Positions 20,193 to 29,700 of a DNA stretch of 40,071 nucleotides are shown here, piece by piece. The notes beneath the pieces were generated by a model. It did not search any database, was not told the DNA's origin, and worked only from the letters and a program-made list of their open reading frames with translations. Source of the DNA: Nemertoderma westbladi (lineage: Eukaryota; Xenacoelomorpha; Nemertodermatida; Nemertodermatidae); contig JAUCBJ010008738.1 in assembly GCA_032718475.1 (NCBI GenBank), positions 1 to 40,071 on the forward strand, read 5' to 3'. Position numbers and translations under genes: made by a program. The first letter of the stretch is position 1. Every line of letters begins with the position of its first letter.

Positions 20193-21871
20193 CAACATAT
20201 GGAGTGGGTGTATGACTCTATTATTTTATATTATTTTATTATTTTTATATTTCTGTATGTATTACTATGTAATTTTATTATAATCGTTTTCTTTAATTCT
20301 ATTCAGTAGAATGTTATTTTAGCGATTATTTAGTAGATTAGTGCAATATATATTCGCGTTTATTACTTAATTACGTATGTATTATATTTAGTGCGACGGC
20401 AAGGGATAATTCTTTTCTCTTTCCTTACGGTGTCCGTATCATATTATAAATACGTGACTACAGTAAGATGAAATGTCCGTACTTATTAAAGTACAATAAA
20501 GCCACTACTATATTCAAGTATTATTGGTAGGCAGAGTATTAGGAATGCAAAGTTCAGATCCTCGTGTCTCGGCTAAACCAAGCTCTGGGTAGACCTTGGA
20601 AATGACTTGCCTCTTCACACTGACATTGCTTCGTGCGATATTGCTCTCATACCGTATATTAAATAATACATATAGTAGCGTGATGTCCCTTTAACAGTAG
20701 CGTATAACGCAAAATAAATCTGTTAAACCCTTTGACCATCTGTAATTCTAGTCGATTAAGATATCGTGGCACCCACCGATATACTTGAAAGACAAATTAT
20801 AGAATCAGTGGTTAACGTCCCCAGACAAGTTCTGGAATAAATCGGTGCCCATCTCAAATATTAATTATTTAATATTTGCAAATCTAATAAGTCAAAATCT
20901 GTAAAATTCAGATCCTTCAACAATTCTAGTCAATTAAGATATCGTAGCATTTACCGATATTCTTAAAAAGACAATTGTCATAGAATTAAGGATCTTGTGT
21001 CCCCAGACATGTTCTAGAATCAAAATATGTCAATTTAATTATCAAATAATAAAATTTCAGGGAATAAATTTAAATTCATACCTTTTAATGAATTTAATAA
21101 ATTGCCATTTTTACGCAATTTATAACATTCCCAAAATTCCATTAATTAATAGATCAAGGGAGCGGAGATTTATCTTATTATGCGTATGAGTGTGCGAAAG
21201 TCTCCCAAACATAGTCAATAGCCGATAAAATTCATAAAGTCATGTATAAAACAGGACATTGACCATTAAAGAATTACTATTAAATAACATCCCAGATCTG
21301 TATGCATTGGAATTACCCTAATTCTACCGCTAGCTTTGCATAATGTCACCATAGCAACAACCACGCTAGAATTAGAATTGAGTTAAAAGAACAATAGAAA
21401 GCTTGTCCCATTGAATAGCATAGGGAATAAATAGTGCACTGCTAGTATCCAAGGATACATGATAATAACGTGACATTCTGGAAGGCACTGACTAACGGAC
21501 AAGTGACCCGAGTGTGTGTAATTTGTGACAAGTTGTGTGTGTGGTATTTGTGAGTTTATAGGCGAATGTTACTACTAAGGTGTGTTTACAGTAGCGAGTC
21601 GCAATTGTGAAAGTAACCCTAACTCTCCAGTAAGAACCTGAGGTGTATCTAAGCCTTTGGGACGGACAGTCGAGTGACTTGTGCCGGTTGTCTTTGTCGT
21701 TGTGCGGCTACGTCGTTGGCGAAAGTACAGCGGCGACGACACATCGGCGCTGAGGATCTCGTACTGTCCGGGGGTTGATTGGGGTAGGCAGCGATGCCCG
21801 CTCGCCTAAATATAAACTCATTATAATATGGATAAACTCATATATAGCAGATATGACGGAGTTGATAGAAG
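20193..21871 (+). other. Non-coding interior of copy B between ORFs
   Basis: AT-rich after the Gag-protease stop. The first 200 bp are shared with copy A; beyond that copy A is outside the window. A degenerate direct duplication of about 178 bp (ctagtcgattaagatatcg near 20749, ctagtcaattaagatatcg near 20927) lies here. From about 21480 the composition becomes more GC-rich and transcript-like. A 33-codon upstream ORF (21828-21929, starting MDKLIYSRYDG) overlaps the start of the next ORF in another frame. Confidence 0.6.
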
Positions 21872-22810
21872 ATGGTCTTGGTATCGGGGAACGATATACT
21901 CTACTTTCAAACGTTTGTTGATAGCTTGATACGCGGTGATACTAGTCCAACTACTACGAAGGATGATGGTCGTTATATCGAACCGCCAATGTCCCAAGAG
22001 CAGCTCACGCGTGAGTTGGACTATAAGAAATTCACCGCTCGCTATACGCATCGTAATAGTACGTATGTGGACTTCTTAACTACTGGTCATCCTATCGATT
22101 TACACGATACGGACAATGTCGACACCAAAAGGGAAATGGTACGATTGAAATATCCTACCCAGCGGAGGCGGAACGATAAACCGAGAATGGAACACGAGAA
22201 TTCTATTCGAAACAGACTCGAAAGAGAAAACGTTGAGGAGCCGGATAAACGCAGCGACTTCAACGATTATCTGGAATTCCTGATAGAAACATATCTCAAT
22301 ATTGCCAGTCAACAAAATCTAGAAACTCGATATCCTCAAGGTATACATCATGACCGCATGGTAGAACTCAAACGGCTCGATTCCCCTATGATGTATCTTA
22401 CCGCCGATCGACCGCTACCTGTTGTACCGAATAGCTTCGAACGGATGGAGGAATATTGTAAGCTGGAGAAAGATCACTCGCGTTTCCCCTACAAGACGTA
22501 CGTTTTTGGGTATTATTGCGATGAATGCCCAAGACCCAACCAACGAACGGAAAGACATAAACATCCGCGGAGACGTTGCTTTAAACACGGTTTTACTCGC
22601 TATACTTACAGGAGTTTCGAGCGAAACTTGTTCAATGTATCACCTACGCTCGTTCGACTCAGACGATCCTTAAATAAACCAATGATCAGAGTTTCGGAAT
22701 ACTCGATCAGAGCTCCTCATTCCCTAGTGAGACCTCAGACTCTTGATCCTATTAGTATGACGGATCCTCCCGAGCTGTATTCACTGTTCAAAGATCTAGT
22801 GCTACCCTAA
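21872..22810 (+). CDS. ORF2 of copy B, 312 aa, unknown family, Cys/His cluster
   Basis: I do not recognise this protein. It is hydrophilic, rich in Arg, Asp and Tyr, with no signal peptide or membrane segment. Around residues 215-240 it has CDEC, then HKH, then CFKH, spaced C-x2-C-x9-H-x-H-x4-C-x2-H, which could bind zinc. The C-terminal third is basic. The frame is preceded directly by a stop (TAG at 21866), so the start at 21872 is the first possible, though the overlapping 33-codon frame upstream hints at frameshifting or a second start. It is sense to the element, between Gag-protease and the 3' LTR, where other LTR elements place an envelope or a captured gene. It does not look like an envelope. 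An uninterrupted 939-bp frame in AT-rich DNA argues for a real gene. Confidence 0.65.
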   Translation: MVLVSGNDILYFQTFVDSLIRGDTSPTTTKDDGRYIEPPMSQEQLTRELDYKKFTARYTHRNSTYVDFLTTGHPIDLHDTDNVDTKREMVRLKYPTQRRRNDKPRMEHENSIRNRLERENVEEPDKRSDFNDYLEFLIETYLNIASQQNLETRYPQGIHHDRMVELKRLDSPMMYLTADRPLPVVPNSFERMEEYCKLEKDHSRFPYKTYVFGYYCDECPRPNQRTERHKHPRRRCFKHGFTRYTYRSFERNLFNVSPTLVRLRRSLNKPMIRVSEYSIRAPHSLVRPQTLDPISMTDPPELYSLFKDLVLP

Positions 22811-23449
22811 CAATTAATCGGTAACACTCCTACAGTGATTTCTAGCTAGCCGCCCATCTTACCTAGCCGGATTGTGACGCGGACATTTAATATCGCCGTT
22901 TAACCCTTACCATCTTCCCGGCTTGACACGATATAACCTGTCACCAGAGTGGCGGAGAACGTTGTACCAAATGAGTTAAACGCTATTCTACAAAGATCAG
23001 AAAGGAAACCTACGTTTGTTCAGATAAATGTAAGTTATAACAGCAAGTCCAAGCGATAAACGAATTGTCTTTATCTCAGTTCGATTGTGAAATCCAGAAT
23101 CTCTAAGAAGATATCGCACTTAGACAACCCCATTCTCTGCGAGAGTTTTTGGATGAACGTATCCAGCTACGAGCGGAGGAAAATCAGCTCGAGGAGAAGC
23201 ATATCGAAACGGCGGATACCCCGACCATAATCCTACACCTTCTGATGCAATCATATTGCACCTTTCACCCAGGATTTATAGCCCTCCTAGTAAAGTGGCT
23301 CCCCCCAAAGAGAAAAGGACTCTTGCTAGCCTCAAGAAACTGCGTAAACGCCGTCTGCGCAAAGAAACTAACTGTTTAGAGTATCTTTATGTTTTAGAAA
23401 CTGTGATTTTTATATTTTATAGACTGAAAATCCCATTTTCTGGGAGCGG
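22811..23449 (+). other. 3' interior of copy B with coding remnant and polypurine tract
   Basis: A frame with two TAA stops (near 23038 and 23104) encodes a charged coiled-coil-like stretch that continues as an open 76-codon frame (23149-23379; RIQLRAEENQLEEKHIET). It may be the remains of another ORF. The last bases before the LTR are gggagcgg, a plausible polypurine tract for plus-strand priming. Confidence 0.5.
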
Positions 23450-24648
23450 TGTAAAAGCTTTTGCTGAATTGTCCGGTTATTTTTCCTTATTTTTCCCGTA
23501 AAATACTCTGTAGTTGGTTTACCAGGCATAAAAAGGCCGTGTCCTTGCTGTACTGGTGTTTTAGCGGACATAAAAGCTATTTCTTCTGTATTTGTACTTT
23601 AGAGGACATAATCCGTAATTCCGTGACGTAAAAGCTCGATACTCTTGAAAACAGTGTCGCTACCATGACGACGGCTAGCAGCTGATATTGCCACGTCGAC
23701 GTTTCTTTGTTTCTTTGTTCTCTCGTTGTTCAGGTTGACCAATCAGAGCGTTTGTTGTCTCTGTGTTGGAGGTGTATACAGAAACTCAGTAGTTCAGTGT
23801 TATGTTTTGCCCAGAGCCTAAGAACCGGCTTTTGGCACCTCCGTGTTTTCAGTTTTTAGTCCTACACTAGTAGGCTTAATTATAAAGACATATATCCGTT
23901 ATCTGATGTCTGATCTCAACATACCTCAACTCATAACATACCATACCTAATCAAACAACCTGTGCATACTTTTATATTGTTATGCTGCTATTTACTGTCG
24001 GTTCTTCCTAATATGGTTGATGAATTATTATATTTGGAATAACGACAAATAACCCCGAAAACCCAATATTCTTGATATACCGAAGGTAAGAGAGAAGGGT
24101 TACAGATAAATGATTGCGACTTATGTTGAGTGGTTTGAAGTGAATCTAATGTTATTTGATAGACCCTACATGATTCGGTCCGTGTTCCTTTTATATGTGA
24201 CTAAAATCAGTGAAGATCGGCAGATCAGTGTGCAGTATTGTGCAGCATTGTGTATGAGTGAGACTGATAACGAAGCATTTCCTAAAGAATGCGCCATATA
24301 TGTGAATTATAACTAAGCCATATCGTTGTGAGTAGTTTAAGTCATAACTCTTTTTATATAGATAGAGCGCCACGTCCTAAAGGAACTGTTAATATTTCCC
24401 GAAGGTGAATAATATTGTCAGAGATTATATAATACTGTCAGTCGAATAATACATTAGGCTTACATAGCAATAAAATTAAGCCGTCGAACCCAATCTCCCG
24501 GGTATATCCAGCGGGTGAATGATCGCGCACAGATTGGTTTCGACTAGTGTAGTGAATTAAATACTTGTCATAGACTAAAGGTGATTTATTATCTAGAAGA
24601 CATCCTAATTTGGCGGGTTAAACTGCCAAAGGTCTGAAAGCGCGAACA
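23450..24648 (+). repeat. 3' LTR of copy B
   Basis: 1199 bp, identical to the 5' LTR except for the two bases noted for the whole element. It begins TGTAAAAG and ends GCGAACA, and is followed by cgttt. It repeats the small ORF at 24110-24316 and the AATAAA at 24469-24474. Confidence 0.92.
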
Positions 24649-24653
24649 CGTTT
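24649..24653. repeat. Target-site duplication of copy B, right
   Basis: cgttt, matching 13270-13274. Confidence 0.85.
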
Positions 24654-24835
24654 TTATGGCCCGTGAACCCAATCGATCCATACAGTAAGACTTTATAGCT
24701 TCAGAGTGGTTTTATTCGGTGTTTCGTTTAACCATATTTTATTGAATGCTACTATTTTACACCACCTGAAGAATTACAAGTTACCAATAGCCGATAAAAT
24801 AAGTGAAAATATTTATATAGACAAATTATAATAAT
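24654..24835 (+). pseudogene. Fossil BEL/Pao reverse transcriptase, right half
   Basis: After the target duplication the broken RT reading resumes, most clearly at about 24700-24780, where FGVSFNHILLNATIL matches the BEL/Pao pattern of Phe-Gly followed by a leucine/alanine-rich helix. A weak YIDK-type trace of the catalytic region follows near 24825. It contains stops. Its orientation and order fit the left half at 12880-13269. Confidence 0.65.
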
Positions 24836-25585
24836 TTAATGATTGCTCTGAAGAATAATATATCTTGATGGTCCTGCTTGGTTTCAGATATAAATCAAGC
24901 CACTCAGTTGTCATTTCCGAGAGAAATAATTTTAGGTCCAGTTGGAGATATACATTTTTATTGAATTATATACGCGGTGTATATAATGGGATATTTACTC
25001 CACATACATTAAACTTGTGGTCATATAGTCGGATTGTACTTTATGTTATATAATACCAAAATTTCGGACACCTTTGTCAAAAATATAGTTGACACGATTC
25101 GTGGTATGTTGCCTATACTGGGGCATTTCAATATATCCCTACGAAGATAATCCAGCTAATTTATTGGTTGGAAGAATCACATACTGTACCCTCGGATATT
25201 GGATTCGGTATTACGGAGAAATGGTCCTGAATGGCTACGTAATTAGAGAGCCGCTTAACTAACAACATAAATCAATATTGGATATAAGTTATATTATGGT
25301 GTGTGCAATCAGACACTTAATTTGCAATAACGTTTGAGTGTGTGCATGGATTTTTCTCAAATGTCCTGAAAACCTTTTCTACTTTCGATCCTCTCTCAAC
25401 GCATGTAATAAAATTTATGAAATTCCACCAAAATTTTTAATTTTACTTTTTAAGGCGGAAAAAATTTAAATCGATGCAATCCTATGGGTTATTTTTTCCC
25501 TAGGGAAAAAAATCCATTTTCTCCCGATTTTGGTGTATATTCAAGTGAAAAAGTAGCAATTAAAAGTATTTTTTATTATTTTCAG
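24836..25585 (+). other. Intron-like region, no gene seen
   Basis: AT-rich. The first part may hold further decayed retroelement sequence. The end has a pyrimidine-rich tract and ttttcag at 25580-25585, the likely acceptor of the FReD exon. I looked for the missing N-terminal FReD segment here and did not find it. Confidence 0.4.
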
Positions 25586-26284
25586 TTAAGTAAAATACAG
25601 AAAGACAGGTATATAATGAGCATCTATAAGTTCGCGATGCTATCGATTAAGTTAGCACATGCAGGAATTGTAATTTCGAAAGAAGAAAAGATAGGCGTAA
25701 AGATACAACAGAGGGTAGATGAAACTGTTGGATTCGATCGTAACTGGAACGAATATGTTGCTGGATTTGGGGATGTATCTACAAATTTCTGGATTGGTCT
25801 CGAAACGCTGTCAAAGCTATGTAAAGGTGGGGTTAAGTTGAGAATTGATTTGTGGTTCACTGGATATGGATACGATGGTACCACGGGAGATTTTTTGGAA
25901 AGTAATGACACCACGGGATACTACGTGGAATACCAGAACGAACACCGATACGCCGAATACAGCAACTTCTATATCGGATCAGCTGCAACTGATTATCACC
26001 TACATGTATCCGGTTACCAAGGCACTATTGGTGATGCATTGTCTGCGAGGCATAACTGTCAGCCATTCTCCACCAAAGACCGCCGCAACAATCCCCAATC
26101 CTACTGCTTGGTAACAGATCTTACAGGAGGGTGGTGGTTTAACGCAGACTGCTCGGGCAGCAACTTGAATGGAAGGTATGTTTCGCCATCGCTTTACATT
26201 TGGAATCAACCGGTCAATTCGTCCTCGAATGCATCAGTAGTCGAAGAATACGCTAATCGAATTGAAATGAAGATTTGGATTTAG
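25586..26284 (+). CDS. Fibrinogen-related (FReD) domain exon, secreted lectin-like protein
   Basis: From about 25710 the frame matches the fibrinogen C-terminal fold: IQQRVDETVGFDRNWNEY, FWIGLETLSKLC, LHVSGYQGTIGDALS, PFSTKDRRNNPQ, GGWWFNADCSGSNLNGRY, and an end of EMKIWI followed by TAG. FReD proteins are extracellular and often bind acetylated sugars on microbes or act in adhesion. The acceptor at 25585 joins in phase 0 with exon 1, but about 40 residues after it do not look like FReD, and the usual N-terminal FReD segment is missing; a more internal acceptor is possible. The usual calcium loop DRDND is DRRNNPQ, so calcium binding may be lost. Two extra cysteines (KLC, HNC) add to the usual pair (SYC, ADC). 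NSS and NAS are possible glycosylation sites. Confidence 0.8.
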   Translation, partial: LSKIQKDRYIMSIYKFAMLSIKLAHAGIVISKEEKIGVKIQQRVDETVGFDRNWNEYVAGFGDVSTNFWIGLETLSKLCKGGVKLRIDLWFTGYGYDGTTGDFLESNDTTGYYVEYQNEHRYAEYSNFYIGSAATDYHLHVSGYQGTIGDALSARHNCQPFSTKDRRNNPQSYCLVTDLTGGWWFNADCSGSNLNGRYVSPSLYIWNQPVNSSSNASVVEEYANRIEMKIWI

Positions 26285-26315
26285 TGATAAACTGTAAGTT
26301 GTATAAAAATTACTA

Positions 26316-26321
26316 AATAAA
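26316..26321 (+). terminator. Poly(A) signal of the FReD gene
   Basis: AATAAA, 31 bp after the FReD stop codon and in the right orientation. Confidence 0.6.
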
Positions 26322-26411
26322 TTCAATGTTGTAGCATGTGTAAACAATTTAATTATGAAATGTAGTTTTATATAGGATAGCTATTATTTTACAATAAATG
26401 ACCCAAAAAAT

Positions 26412-26503
26412 ACATTAAACCAATTACAATAATTCATATTAATATTACATTAAACCAATTACAATAATTCATATTAATATTATATTCAAACCAATTATAA
26501 TAA
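26412..26503. repeat. 35-bp tandem duplication, about 2.6 copies
   Basis: acattaaaccaattacaata plus 15 more bases is repeated exactly at 26412-26446 and 26447-26481, then partially with changes to 26503. Confidence 0.85.
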
Positions 26504-26948
26504 TAGGGGTCTCCCTTGAGCTTGTTGATGCCAGCAGGTTCACCTTCGGCTGTTGTCCCCTTGGTTATACCGTGTGGTGCTGTTTCGATCTCGATTGGTT
26601 TTGGCGCTTTGGTTTTGCTCCTTTCAGTGTCCAACGTCCCGAGTAAATAATACCTTATTGGTAAATTTAATGTTATTAAGTTATTACTTTACAGTACATT
26701 ACTTCACATCTTGTTTGTTTTCCAGATTGAATTCCTAGAGCCAATTGGATTACCACAAATAATTTTTTCTATGTTACTGGTTTTTGAATAATGAATAATC
26801 TATGGTATATGGTTGTTGGATATTGGGTAGTTTAGTAAACATTAGTGCAGGATTAATAAATTACTACAGTAATGTGGTAAAGTTCCTTTATGTGAGTTTA
26901 ATGTGACGGTGTGGAATAAATTTACAGCCATCCCACGATGCCCGTTAA
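26504..26948. other. No assigned gene
   Basis: At 26510-26640 both strands have short open frames with non-random composition (on minus, TERSKTKAPKPIEIETAPHG), perhaps an exon or repeat fragment, but I cannot assign it. The rest is AT-rich. Confidence 0.35.
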
Positions 26949-27154
26949 GGCCGCGTTCACACTACCGAGTCAAAGTCGAAGTCCAAAGATACAATGTAAA
27001 ACACAACATATGAAATTTTATTTTTTCTAGAATGCCCTTATGTATATTATATTATACTGTATAATGTATTATTATTTATTATTGCTAGTTATATTTATTT
27101 TCATTTGACTTTGTCTTTTGACTTTGAATTTGACACGGTAGTGTGAATGCACCA
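26949..27154. mobile_element. MITE with about 30-bp inverted ends, Harbinger-like
   Basis: The left end GGCCGCGTTCACACTACCG and the inverted right end GGTGCATTCACACTACCG continue in parallel as GTCAAA(G/T)TC(G/A)AAGTC. The flanks carry TAA on both sides, the 3-bp type of target used by PIF/Harbinger elements. The interior (about 140 bp) is AT-rich and non-coding. Confidence 0.6.
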
Positions 27155-27319
27155 TAACAGTTTTGGCATTGAAGAAAGGCTTCCCGGGTTCCACTAAGAG
27201 TGGTATCATCGAGGCTAATAACGCTGTTCATGTAGCACTGGGGTTCGCCGTCCCGACTGAACAACGCTTGCGCTTGGCAATGTCCAATTATTCTAACCAA
27301 AACAATAAAGAAGAATCAA

Positions 27320-27991
27320 TGTGACGGGATCCTAAGATCCCGACTGGGTTAGATTTGTACGCATCACCGTTCTGCTGGGCAGTTGCACTGGGTCGGTTTG
27401 GCCGAAGGCCGTCGGAGAAAAATAATAGAGTTTCTGATTCTCAATGTTTATACTCCGAGCGATGATAGCACAATCGGTAAATCAGAGATGAATATCACGA
27501 CATATAATGACAGCAGAATACACAGATATTAAATTGTTAATGTTGGTAGCGGTGACTGTCATAAACTATGACCGGTCTGCAACTGAGTAACTAATGAACT
27601 GGCCGGTAAATCAGTAGTGCAGAATAATATATGATTAATACACACGGATATTGATTTCAGCTCTTACTGTACTTGGCCCTCTGTACCCAGTGGATGCTTT
27701 CCTATCTCTAATCACGTGCTTCCCTCCCTGCTATTGGCTAATATACTAATTGTCACTTTGGCACTCCCCGTGAGTGTTTCCCCCCGCTGCTAGCCTCTAC
27801 TAGCTGTTCTCCCTCCGAGGTGGTTTGACCTCTCACCTCTCTCTGTGGCTTTAGGGCTTGTGTCGCCCCCCCCCCAAAGTTGGTTATGAGGCGAGATTAA
27901 TATTGGTAATCTCGTATCCCCAACTATATTAGTAAAATGCCACTGGTCCCCTTTTCTGGTGGGTAATGAAGTGGAATTGAATCCGCTTACA
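27320..27991 (-). repeat. Probable 3' LTR of element C
   Basis: On the minus strand it would begin TGTAAGCGGATTC (27991), directly after GGGGGGGAG, a good polypurine tract, and end CCCGTCACA (27320). It ends near the palindrome gggatcctaagatccc. TG...CA ends and the tract support the call, but the partner LTR is outside the window. Confidence 0.5.
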
Positions 27992-28491
27992 CTCCCCCCC
28001 ATTCTATCTTTCTGGTGAGAAGATAGCATCAACCTTAAGTGCACTTCAATTCCGCTGGAACCCAATCTAATATTGGGTGTTGGCTGGAGTTCTTTTCTCG
28101 GGGTTGGCTTTCCTGACCGCCCCCCCTGGGTATGTTATTACTACCCCTCCTTGATGCAATCGCGAGCTATGTAGCACCAAGGTATCTGGTGTCTCTGTTT
28201 GAGACAATTGTGCTCTCTCTCTCTCCACACAATTTTTTACAACCTCACTCTAACCTTACTCTCGTACCTCTCTGTCCCTTACTTTCTCTCTCGCAGACCT
28301 CGTTGTCCCTTACTCTCTCTCTCACAGACCTCGTTGTCCCTTACTCTCTCTCTTACTGCTCGCTCCGCACACTTGAATTGCACTCCTCTCACTTCCTCAC
28401 GCACCAAAACCTCCTCTCCATACTTCCCTCTTACACAATCCCCTGTAAGATATATCTCTTCTGATATATCTTTTGTCCGAATCTGATATAT
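27992..28491 (-). other. Element C interior next to 3' LTR, no gene seen
   Basis: C/T-rich on the plus strand with CTCTCT-type stretches (28260-28350, including two copies of cagacctcgttgtcccttac). Open frames here are by-products of low complexity. Confidence 0.45.
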
Positions 28492-29405
28492 CTCCTGTTT
28501 CCCTGGCCTCGCTCCCCTTTTCAGCGAGTTCGCCAGTTCCGCTCTGTACTCCTCTCGGACTTGCCCCAGTCCATCGGCTTGTGGCAGACAAGCCCCATGA
28601 TCTGGCCCATCGCCACTGCTCCACAATGTCCTGTACCCGCTCCGTGCTCCTCCCGGAACTTGCCCCAGTCCATCGGCTTGTGGCAGACAAGCCCCATGAG
28701 CTGGCCCATCCCCACTGCTCCACAATGTCCTGTGTTCTCTACCACCCCCAAAGTGCCAATTTTTCTTAGTTTTATTTTAATTTTATCTATGCTGCCCCCT
28801 GTCTGTGCTATCATCCTATCTACCTTCCTACTCCTTTCTTACTATGTGCCCTACTACTACTATGCTATGCCTACATACCCTTTACTTTCTTACTACGTGG
28901 CGCTCTCGGTGCCCACAACCCCTCTGCTACTACTTCTATGGTATACCTACATACCATACCCTCTACTCTCTTACTATGTGGCGCTTTCGGTGCCCACAAC
29001 CCCTCTGCTACTTTTTCTATGGTATACCTACATACCATATCCTTTACTCTCTTACTACGTGGCACTTTCGGTGCCCACAACCCCTCTGCTACTACTTCTA
29101 TGGTATACCTACATACCATACCCTTTACTCTCCTACTATGTGGCGCTTTCGGTGCCCACAACCCCTCTGCGGTACTATGTACCCTACTACTTAGTACTAT
29201 GTACTATCTACTACTACTACTTTCTATTATCTTACTTCTTATTTTATTATTTGCTTATTATTATTTTTTTTTATATTTTTATGTGTGGGAAGGGTGTCTC
29301 GCCCTCATTCCCACCCCCCTCAGTCCAACATATTGGACGACTCAACAACCTAAGGGCGATTCTTCCAGCAGGCTACTATCCCACTGCCCCCCTATAGGTC
29401 CTCTT
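28492..29405 (-). repeat. Element C duplicated block, unit 1
   Basis: Contains two 99-bp repeats (from 28561 and 28660), a purine/pyrimidine tract, four 81-bp repeats (28860-29165), an AT-rich stretch and a conserved block at 29275-29405 with gggtgtctcgccctcattcc and ccaacatattggacgactc. The same blocks in the same order recur at 30860-33600 (unit 2), about 2.4 kb further on before correcting for the LINE. Confidence 0.75.
28860..29165. repeat. 81-bp minisatellite, 4 copies (unit 1)
   Basis: Unit of tatggtatacctacatacca, then cttac(t/c)atgtggcgctttcgg and gcccacaacccctctgc. Because 81 is a multiple of three, several frames on both strands stay open, which explains long ORFs here that need not be genes. 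On the minus strand the unit encodes a 27-residue repeat containing GLWAPKAPHSKRVKGMVCRY. Confidence 0.85.
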
Positions 29406-29700
29406 AATCTTTGCTCTAAGATCCTAATTCCAACTCTTTTGGAATTTACCTTCCCTTCTCCTTCACCCTTAAGTCGGGTCTTTCCGTCATGTTACTGATC
29501 TCCTGGTGGTCATCCCCTGGCGGCAAAGAGCCACCCTTCATCTTGTCGTAGTTTGGCGGTAGAATGCCGCCCCTCATGTCATCCTTAATGGTACATGCTG
29601 CATCTGCGGGCCTCCCCCTTAATATGTGCGCCGGCATTAAAGCCCCCGATGACCCCCGGTCATCCTTCGGTACATGTAATGGTTTACCATTTAATGCCCC

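Larger units (their letters stand above)
13275..24648 (+). mobile_element. Complete BEL/Pao-like LTR retrotransposon, copy B (11,374 bp)
   Basis: Two 1199-bp LTRs (TGTAAAAG to AACA) flank a 9-kb interior and are bordered by cgttt duplications. I found only two LTR differences (13833 a against 24008 c; 14469 a against 24644 g), so the insertion is young. The interior has a 2.25-kb leader, a 1154-codon Gag-protease ORF, 1.7 kb of non-coding DNA, a 312-codon ORF of unknown family and a purine-rich tract (gggagcgg) before the 3' LTR. Reverse transcriptase and integrase are missing, so it should be non-autonomous. It sits in the presumed intron of the FReD gene, in the same direction, inside an older BEL/Pao fossil. 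Confidence 0.9.

Noticed and set aside
23450-24648. Solo LTR
   Set aside because: The matching LTR at 13275 and the shared cgttt duplication show that it is the 3' LTR of one complete element.
26434-26634. 66-codon minus-strand ORF
   Set aside because: The composition is not random, but the opposite strand is also open and no family is recognised; left unassigned.
27085-27300. 71-codon minus-strand ORF near the MITE
   Set aside because: Looked faintly transposase-like but has no clear motif and overlaps the MITE end; not enough support.
28561-29397. Long plus-strand ORF (278 codons) rich in Tyr/Pro/Leu
   Set aside because: It runs across 99-bp and 81-bp repeats whose periods are multiples of three, so many frames are open. 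The product is low complexity, and the element's genes are on the other strand.
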